DNA of 12,921 bases from positions 1-12,921 of the forward strand of contig CALCPT010000435.1 of assembly GCA_937897265.1 (NCBI GenBank). The letters are read 5' to 3'. The DNA is from an uncultured Alcaligenaceae bacterium (GTDB taxonomy: Bacteria > Pseudomonadota > Gammaproteobacteria > Burkholderiales > Burkholderiaceae_B). Shown here in pieces: positions 8,238 to 12,921 of the stretch. A model generated the notes under the pieces. It ran no database searches. It saw only the letters and a list, made by a program, of their open reading frames with translations, and was not told the DNA's origin. Made by a program: the position numbers and the translations under genes. Numbering within the stretch: position 1 is the first letter of the stretch; the number at the start of each line of letters is the position of its first letter.

Positions 8238-9149
8238 ATGTGGCAACCCAAAATTATTTTACAAAATGACAAGTTGCTGCCTTACGAGCAGGCAAGTGTG
8301 CACCCGATGTCTTTGGGGATGACCTATGCAACCGCTGTCTTTGAGGGCTTGCGTGCTTATCGCAATCCCACCACGGGTGAGTTTAAGATTTTTCGCTTCG
8401 CCGAACACTTCAAGCGTTTGTTGCTTGGCATGAAGGTGATGCGCTTTGATCACTCATTGACCGAAGACGGTATGCGTGAGGCGCTTTCAGGTTTGATTCG
8501 TGCGAATGAACCTGATGACGATGTGTATATCCGATTGTTGGTCTATATCGAAGCCCTTGGACTCATGGCTCAAACGGGGCCCGTTGGCTATACCGCTGCA
8601 GCCTCACCTCGCGAGCGGCCGAAGTTTGCCGACACGGGTATGAGTTTAGGCGTGAGCTCTTGGAGTCGTTTGTCTGATAACGCCAGCCCACCGCGTATCA
8701 AAGCCACTGCAAACTATCACAATGCACGGTTAACCCAATTGCAGGCTAAGTCAGATGGCTACGATGGCGCCTTGATGTTGACGCCAGCTGGCAAAGTGTC
8801 TGAAGCACCCATCGCTTGTTTTTTTATGGTCAGAGAAGGTAAGTTGATCACCCCCAATATCGGTAGCAATATTTTAGAAAGTGTGACACGCGACACCATC
8901 ATTACCTTATACGAAGAGGCGACAGGTCAGGCGGTCGTACAGCGTGAAGTCGATCGCAGTGAGTTGTATTTTGCTGACGAGGCTTTTTTGTGTGGTACGG
9001 GGCAAGAAATCATACCGGTGGTAAAAATTGATCGTTTGCCTGTGGGTGATGGTGCGATTGGACCAATCACGAAAAAAATGCAGAAAATTTATTTTGATGC
9101 AGTGCGCGGTCTGACGCCTGACACTCATGGGTGGCTGACAAAGGTATAA
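8238..9149 (+). CDS. Fold-type IV aminotransferase, branched-chain (IlvE) type
   Basis: This 303-residue PLP enzyme resembles branched-chain amino acid aminotransferases in length and motif order: VFEGLRAY (34-41), the Schiff-base lysine region KATANYHN (K155), E189, which would contact the PLP pyridine nitrogen, LESVTRD (213-219), ELYFADEAF (242-250) and GTGQEIIPV. It should transfer an amino group between 2-oxoglutarate/glutamate and a hydrophobic or other 2-oxo acid. The class IV signature is broken: where families have a small residue and an asparagine after the glutamate, this protein has P191 and C194 (EAPIACFF). This suggests altered substrate or cofactor-loop geometry, so I give no ilvE symbol. 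The ribosome-binding site AAGGA (8225-8229) lies in the last codons of the preceding Bug gene, 8 bases before the ATG, which indicates tight co-expression. A D-amino acid or aminodeoxychorismate-type activity is less likely. Confidence 0.88.
   Translation: MWQPKIILQNDKLLPYEQASVHPMSLGMTYATAVFEGLRAYRNPTTGEFKIFRFAEHFKRLLLGMKVMRFDHSLTEDGMREALSGLIRANEPDDDVYIRLLVYIEALGLMAQTGPVGYTAAASPRERPKFADTGMSLGVSSWSRLSDNASPPRIKATANYHNARLTQLQAKSDGYDGALMLTPAGKVSEAPIACFFMVREGKLITPNIGSNILESVTRDTIITLYEEATGQAVVQREVDRSELYFADEAFLCGTGQEIIPVVKIDRLPVGDGAIGPITKKMQKIYFDAVRGLTPDTHGWLTKV
9140..9144 (+). promoter_or_regulatory. Ribosome-binding site deciding the fold-I aminotransferase start
   Basis: AAAGG sits 10 bases before the ATG at 9155 and inside the last codons of the preceding gene. 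The alternative in-frame GTG at 9131 has no Shine-Dalgarno in front of it, so the ATG is preferred. Confidence 0.6.
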
Positions 9150-9154
9150 CGTCG

Positions 9155-10351
9155 ATGAAACGGTTCTCTCATCGTATCGCTTCGGTCGATATCCCGGTGA
9201 TGCCTGCGATTGCCGCCTTGGTGCGTGATAATCCTAGCACAATCTCTTTAGGGCAAGGCGTAGTCAATTACGGCCCTCCCGCCCAAGCTGTTGCGGCGTT
9301 ACCTGGTTTGATGAGTGATCTAGGGCTCAATAAATACCAAGCGATTATTGGTCACCCGGCCTTGATCGACGCGTTGACACAAAAGCTAGCAGACGAAAAT
9401 AATATCGATTGTGGGCGTGATTCGGTCGTCATGGTCACCGCCGGCAGCAATATGGCCTTCTTGAATTGCCTACTTGCAGTAGGTGATCCGGGTGATGAAT
9501 TTATTTTGCCCACTCCGTATTACTTCAACCAAGAGATGGCAATTCGAATGGTTGGCTGTGTGCCCGTACCGGTGCCGGTCAATGATGATTGGAGCTTAAA
9601 CGTTGAGGCACTTGCCGCTGCAGTGACGCCACGCACTCGGGCGATCATTACGGTATCACCTAACAATCCAACCGGCGCGGTGTACTCAAAAGAGTCGTTA
9701 ACGGCCGTGAATGCGCTCTGTGCTACAAAAAATATTTATCACTTTAGCGATGAAGCCTATGAATATTTTACCTACGACGGCGCTGAGCACTTTTCACCAG
9801 CATCGTTGCCAGGGGCGCATCGGCACACTATTTCGTTCTTTTCCATGTCAAAGAATTACGGTATGGCGAGTTGGCGTATCGGCTATGTGGTGTTTCCGGC
9901 AGATCTGCTAGACGCCATGAATAAAGTACAAGATACCAATTTGATTTGTGCGCCTGTCGTATCGCAAATGTTGGCGCTTGAAGTATTGAAGTTTGGCCGA
10001 GCTTGGGTGCAACCTAAAATCGATGCGCTTTCGATCGTACGCAAAAATGTATACGAACGTCTCGAAGCCTTGGGTGAGTTGATAACGTTTCCAAAGACAC
10101 AAGGTGCGTTTTATGTACTGCTTAAACTTCCTGGTTTAGCTGCTGGTACGGAAAGTCTTGCGTTTAATCGTGCCATGGCGCAAACCCATAAAGTGGTGTC
10201 GGTACCTGGCTTTACCTTTGGGTTATTTGATACAACAAAGGCGAACTATCAGCGTCTGTCTTACGGTGCGTTAGAATCCGCCTCTGTCGACCAAGGCGTG
10301 GCGCGTTACGTCACTGCGGTCAAAGACTGGTACAAGTCATCGCGCGTTTAG
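9155..10351 (+). CDS. Fold-type I PLP aminotransferase (aspartate aminotransferase-like)
   Basis: From the preferred ATG this is 398 residues, the normal length for class I/II aminotransferases. Key positions are intact: SLGQG (31-35), NNPTG (170-174), SDEAYE with D199 and Y202, the PLP lysine K233 in SMSKNYG, R241 in WRIGY, and a C-terminal arginine (R367, in YQRLSYG) that normally binds the substrate carboxylate. It would convert an amino acid and a 2-oxo acid reversibly; the pair cannot be read from the sequence. A longer reading from GTG at 9131 would add eight residues and overlap the preceding gene by 19 bases, but lacks a ribosome-binding site. With the ATG, the gap to the fold-IV aminotransferase is only 5 bases. 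It is probably the last gene of the cluster, since a 93-base gap follows. Confidence 0.92.
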   Translation: MKRFSHRIASVDIPVMPAIAALVRDNPSTISLGQGVVNYGPPAQAVAALPGLMSDLGLNKYQAIIGHPALIDALTQKLADENNIDCGRDSVVMVTAGSNMAFLNCLLAVGDPGDEFILPTPYYFNQEMAIRMVGCVPVPVPVNDDWSLNVEALAAAVTPRTRAIITVSPNNPTGAVYSKESLTAVNALCATKNIYHFSDEAYEYFTYDGAEHFSPASLPGAHRHTISFFSMSKNYGMASWRIGYVVFPADLLDAMNKVQDTNLICAPVVSQMLALEVLKFGRAWVQPKIDALSIVRKNVYERLEALGELITFPKTQGAFYVLLKLPGLAAGTESLAFNRAMAQTHKVVSVPGFTFGLFDTTKANYQRLSYGALESASVDQGVARYVTAVKDWYKSSRV

Positions 10352-10372
10352 GTGTGTGCGCGCAAGTTCTGA

Positions 10373-10386
10373 CTGATTTGAATCAG
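10373..10386. repeat. Perfect short palindrome after the aminotransferase gene
   Basis: CTGATT and AATCAG form a perfect 6-base inverted repeat around TG, 21 bases past the aminotransferase stop and 58 before the next start. No T run follows, so it is not an intrinsic terminator. It could be an operator for the downstream gene or chance. Confidence 0.25.
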
Positions 10387-10432
10387 CTGGTAAGACTGCT
10401 TTGTCTGACTTGAGGTATGTCACGTTTTTTCG

Positions 10433-10436
10433 AAGG
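10433..10436 (+). promoter_or_regulatory. Ribosome-binding site deciding the TRIC-family start
   Basis: AAGG lies 8 bases before the ATG at 10445 but only 2 before the in-frame ATG at 10439. The spacing favours the second ATG. Confidence 0.55.
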
Positions 10437-10444
10437 TCATGTGC

Positions 10445-11101
10445 ATGTTAAATCCCCAGGCTTCAATCGATGTCATCATGTTTTGGCTGGCGATTGTCGC
10501 CACCATGGCGTTTGCCATCACAGCTGTGCTGGCAATCGCTGATCGAGGTGTAGATATTTTTGGCGTAATGGTGCTAGGTGTGATTACCGCAGTGGGAGGG
10601 GGCACGGTACGCGATCTTTTGTTGGGCGTACAGCCTTTTTGGGTCGAGGATTTGGTGTTTGTTCGGGTCGCCATATTCTCGAGTTTGCTGGCCTTCGTCG
10701 GACGCTCGTTCTTTACTCAGCCGCAGATTTTTAAGTTGATGCTTTACCTAGATGGCCTCGGAGCCGCTCTATTTGGGATACAGGGGGCTATGAAAACTTA
10801 CGAAATGGCTTTTGGCTGGCCGTTGGCGCCAGTCATTTTGGGAGTGATCACTGCGATTGGCGGAGGCATCATGCGTGACGTCATCGCGGGTAGAAAAAAT
10901 TTGTTAATGTCCACCGAGTTGTACGCGATTCCTGTGGCGCTTGGGTGCTTGTTGTTGATGGTAAGTCTACATTTTTATCCTCATCGCGCGATAGAGATCT
11001 TGATTGGCTGCACGGCCGTGACGTTTTTAATGCGCGCAGCCGCAATTCACTGGGGCTTGACGGTGCCAGCGTTTTTAGTGACACACTCAAAATCTCAATA
11101 A
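10445..11101 (+). CDS. TRIC-type cation channel / UPF0126 membrane protein
   Basis: The 218-residue protein is almost wholly hydrophobic and is built from two related halves, the hallmark of the UPF0126 (YadS/YicG, 'glycine transporter domain') family now linked to prokaryotic TRIC channels. Each half carries the same segment, ITAVGGGTVRD in the first and ITAIGGGIMRD in the second; the triple glycine kinks the second and fifth helices of the channel in known structures. About seven membrane helices are expected. The likely function is monovalent cation (K+) conductance in the inner membrane, as homotrimers; the older idea of glycine transport is less supported. The start at 10445 is chosen by ribosome-binding-site spacing; 10439 would add two residues. 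It follows the catabolic cluster after 93 bases and is probably unrelated to it functionally. Confidence 0.9.
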   Translation: MLNPQASIDVIMFWLAIVATMAFAITAVLAIADRGVDIFGVMVLGVITAVGGGTVRDLLLGVQPFWVEDLVFVRVAIFSSLLAFVGRSFFTQPQIFKLMLYLDGLGAALFGIQGAMKTYEMAFGWPLAPVILGVITAIGGGIMRDVIAGRKNLLMSTELYAIPVALGCLLLMVSLHFYPHRAIEILIGCTAVTFLMRAAAIHWGLTVPAFLVTHSKSQ

Positions 11102-11118
11102 ACACGCTGCGAGACGTT

Positions 11119-11514
11119 ATGCTCTGCTGTTGCGGACGAAAAAATAAAAACAAATTACTTTTGCTGAGCCAGTGCTGCGGACGTTATCTTGATCACTTTG
11201 ACACGATGCCGGCGCCAGACGCCGAGAGTTTGATGCGTTCGCGTTACAGCGCCTTTGTACTGGGTCGGGCAGACTATCTACAAAAAACTTGGCTAGACAC
11301 CACATGCCCTGCAGATTTGAGCCTTGAGCCTAACGTCAAGTGGCTAGGCCTTGAGGTCAGGGCGTACAGAGTGCTGAGCGAGACGCAGGCTGAGGTCGAG
11401 TTTGTGGCGCTCAGCCGCTTAAAGGGCCAACCCACTCGCTTGCACGAGCTCAGCCGTTTTGTTAAAGCTAACGGCCGTTGGTTCTATGTTGACGGTGTCT
11501 TACGCAAGCCCTAA
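11119..11514 (+). CDS. YchJ-like SEC-C motif (UPF0225) protein
   Basis: The 131-residue product matches the YchJ/UPF0225 family: a cysteine-rich N-terminal SEC-C element, the conserved LMRSRYSAFVLGRADYLQKTW (ESL onward, from about residue 36), WLGLEV, and a C-terminal RFVKANGRWFYVDG. Unlike Escherichia coli YchJ it has no second, C-terminal SEC-C element, as is common in shorter homologues. The zinc motif is stretched: C3/C5 and C19-C20 are separated by 13 residues, where the family normally has 8, and the extra part is lysine/asparagine/leucine-rich and coded by A-rich DNA. The ATG is 17 bases after the TRIC stop, with only a weak Shine-Dalgarno (GAGA, 11111-11114). The same frame stays open upstream inside the TRIC gene but shows no family similarity there. 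The molecular role of the family is not established. Confidence 0.85.
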   Translation: MLCCCGRKNKNKLLLLSQCCGRYLDHFDTMPAPDAESLMRSRYSAFVLGRADYLQKTWLDTTCPADLSLEPNVKWLGLEVRAYRVLSETQAEVEFVALSRLKGQPTRLHELSRFVKANGRWFYVDGVLRKP

Positions 11515-11539
11515 AGTTTTGCCAGAGTACTCAAAGGTC

Positions 11540-12718
11540 TCACTTCAGTTCTGGCAATACCCACTCAGCGTTTGTCACGTAAAACGCTTCGGCACTTTTT
11601 TGCCCCAAGCGCCCAATACGCTCTTCAAAGTCTTGCATGGGGCGAGTGCCCCCCTCAGGGTGAGGAAAATCACTGCTATAGCAATAGCAGTCGGCGAGCC
11701 CATGATGATCAATGTAATCGGCGACATTTTCAAACCAGTATGGGGTGACGCGAATGTTTCTGCTCACATATTCAGAAGGCTTGAGAGACAATACGCCAGA
11801 CATACGCCTTCTGAATATTTTCATCACGTTATCCAGATGCGCGGCCATTGGGCCTAACCACATCGCCCCGAGTTCGATCGCGCCGAAGCGCAGATTTGGA
11901 AAACGCTCAAATACGCCACCTAGGACAAGTGTAGAAATAAAATTCTGTGGTGCGTAAAACATGGCGCAGGCAGTGAAGGGATTCATTGCATCCCCTTCAG
12001 AGATCACCGCTTCTGTTTGTTGGCTAAAGTGTGGGATACCCTTATCCCAGTTCGGATTTTTGAGAAAGTCGAACTCGTCACCGACTGCCCGTCCGCCACC
12101 TAGGTGAAGCATGATTGTCGCGTTAGCCTCTTGAACCATGCCCCAGATTTTATCCATGGCAGGGTGCGCGGGTGAGGCGTTGCCAGGTGCCACCGAACTT
12201 GCAATCACAAAGGCTCGACCGCCCGCTTTAAGCACACGCTCAATTTCTTGTGCTGCAGTATCAACATTGTGCGTGTTAATGATCGCAACTGCGCGCAAGC
12301 GGTTTGGATCTCGCTTGCCGAGGTTCAGAATAAAATCGTTCCAATGGCGCATTGTGGCAATGCCAAGCGCATTATCGGCAAAGGCTGCGGTTTGAATGCC
12401 TGGATCAGAAAACATAAAGCTTCGACTGACGCCCATGTAATCAAGGGTCTTGATTCGGTTATCAGCATTGAATGCACCTGGTGCTGCGGATCCCTTCGTG
12501 CGCCAAACGGTTTCATCGGTGAGTTCAGAAAACTCTTTGCCTGAACGAGCGATGATCTGTTCAGCCTCGTCTTTCGGTAACGTCTTGATTACCTCATCAA
12601 AGCGTTTAGCAAAATTACGCCCAACTTCGCCACCGGCAAGCTCGTAATTTCCGGGTGAAGGTTGAATATGTGTATCGAGATCGATGATGCGACCGTGAAA
12701 TTCTTTAAGGTTTAACAT
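11540..12718 (-). CDS. Amidohydrolase family 2 (ACMSD-like) metal enzyme
   Basis: This 392-residue TIM-barrel protein belongs to the amidohydrolase-2 group that includes ACMSD, gamma-resorcylate and 5-carboxyvanillate decarboxylases. Metal-site candidates are visible in order: DLDTH near the N-terminus (D15, H17; many members have D or H at the first position), H205 in MLHLGGG, and D350 in SSDFPHPEGG, a strong family marker. It should be a divalent-metal hydrolase or non-oxidative decarboxylase of an aromatic or cyclic acid; substrate unknown. The ATG has GAGG 6 bases upstream (complement of 12725-12728). The gene converges on the SEC-C gene with 25 bases between the stops, and lies 32 bases after the partial hydrolase gene on the same strand, so those two are probably one operon. 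There is no signal peptide, so it is probably cytoplasmic. Confidence 0.9.
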   Translation of the reverse strand: MLNLKEFHGRIIDLDTHIQPSPGNYELAGGEVGRNFAKRFDEVIKTLPKDEAEQIIARSGKEFSELTDETVWRTKGSAAPGAFNADNRIKTLDYMGVSRSFMFSDPGIQTAAFADNALGIATMRHWNDFILNLGKRDPNRLRAVAIINTHNVDTAAQEIERVLKAGGRAFVIASSVAPGNASPAHPAMDKIWGMVQEANATIMLHLGGGRAVGDEFDFLKNPNWDKGIPHFSQQTEAVISEGDAMNPFTACAMFYAPQNFISTLVLGGVFERFPNLRFGAIELGAMWLGPMAAHLDNVMKIFRRRMSGVLSLKPSEYVSRNIRVTPYWFENVADYIDHHGLADCYCYSSDFPHPEGGTRPMQDFEERIGRLGQKSAEAFYVTNAEWVLPELK

Positions 12719-12750
12719 GTTGATCCTCAGAAAGGTAAGCTTGCTTGTCT

Positions 12751-12882
12751 TTAGGCGCCTTGCGTAGCAGCCATTCCTGCTTGCGAGAGCGGCAAGATCG
12801 TTTTTAGGGTGTCCACGACGTGTTCGAGATCAGAGCGAATAAAGAAATGCCCAGCTTGGAAAACATGCATCTGCGTGTCAAC
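12751..12882 (-). CDS. Partial alpha/beta-hydrolase or thioesterase-like protein, C-terminal 43 residues
   Basis: Only the C-terminal end is present: 43 codons ending at TAA (complement of 12751-12753). The segment MHVFQAGHFFIRSDLEHVV fits the end of an alpha/beta-hydrolase or type II thioesterase, where GHFF carries the catalytic histidine; a leucine-rich last helix follows. The family call rests on this short piece only. The frame continues unbroken into the adapter bases at 12883-12921, so automated calls will extend it, but those residues are not biological. The gene lies 32 bases upstream of the amidohydrolase and is likely co-transcribed, which would suggest a thioester or ester substrate in the same pathway. 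Confidence 0.5.
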   Translation of the reverse strand, partial: VDTQMHVFQAGHFFIRSDLEHVVDTLKTILPLSQAGMAATQGA

Positions 12883-12921
12883 AGATCGGAAGAGCGTCGT
12901 GTAGGGAAAGAGTGTCTTCGC
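12883..12921. other. Illumina adapter contamination with partial index at the sequence end
   Basis: Bases 12883-12915 agree at every position with the 33-base Illumina TruSeq adapter as read at the end of a short insert (beginning AGATCGGAAGAGCGTCG). The last six bases, CTTCGC, agree with the start of the reverse complement of the dual-index i5 barcode I recall as D505 (AGGCGAAG). Both matches are from memory of the published adapter sequences. The bases are artefactual and should be trimmed. Confidence 0.97.

Noticed and set aside
9131..9154. GTG start for the fold-I aminotransferase overlapping the preceding gene
   Set aside because: There is no Shine-Dalgarno in front of it, and the ATG at 9155 has AAAGG at workable spacing and fits the usual N-terminus.
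10945..11118. Upstream extension of the SEC-C protein inside the TRIC gene
   Set aside because: The 58 extra residues show no SEC-C family similarity and overlap a well-supported membrane protein; family homology begins at the ATG at 11119.
11519..11557. Inverted repeat TTGCCAGA/TCTGGCAA between the convergent SEC-C and amidohydrolase genes, as a bidirectional terminator
   Set aside because: The loop is 23 bases, the right arm lies within the amidohydrolase coding end, and no T run follows the stem on either strand.
11459..11857. 132-codon plus-strand open frame crossing the convergent junction
   Set aside because: It overlaps the SEC-C gene end and runs antisense to the conserved C-terminal region of the amidohydrolase, with no recognisable domain.

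Overview
The window most resembles chromosomal DNA of a betaproteobacterium, probably Burkholderiales (Alcaligenaceae- or Comamonadaceae-like). The main reasons are two periplasmic receptors of the Bug (TctC) family, which is greatly expanded in that order, and a two-subunit HyuA/HyuB enzyme set in a Bug-rich catabolic cluster. Base composition looks balanced and even across the window. I see no insertion sequence, phage gene, tRNA, rRNA or CRISPR array. The genus cannot be fixed from the sequence alone.

Layout: a class II aldolase/adducin-family gene runs off the left edge on the minus strand (1-410). It is divergent from a Bug receptor gene (496-1467) across an 85-bp gap. After a 219-bp gap with two inverted repeats, a compact plus-strand cluster follows: hyuB (1687-3366), hyuA (3363-5510, 4-bp overlap), a thiamine-diphosphate enzyme (5573-7222), a second Bug receptor (7259-8233), a fold-IV aminotransferase of the branched-chain type (8238-9149) and a fold-I aminotransferase (9155-10351). 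Two unrelated housekeeping-type genes come next: a TRIC/UPF0126 membrane protein (10445-11101) and a YchJ-like SEC-C protein (11119-11514). On the minus strand, converging on them, are an amidohydrolase (11540-12718) and, upstream of it, the C-terminal 43 residues of an alpha/beta-hydrolase or thioesterase-like protein (12751-12882).

The central cluster reads as a catabolic operon. The Bug proteins would bind a carboxylate-type solute in the periplasm. HyuAB would act, with ATP, on a cyclic amide or a ketone. The aminotransferases would interconvert amino and 2-oxo acids, and the ThDP enzyme would cleave or condense a 2-oxo acid. The substrate is unknown and this pathway is inference.

The last 39 bases are not genomic. 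Positions 12883-12915 match the Illumina TruSeq adapter read as the reverse complement, and 12916-12921 look like the start of an i5 index. The biological sequence therefore ends at 12882, and any protein called across that point will carry a false N-terminus.
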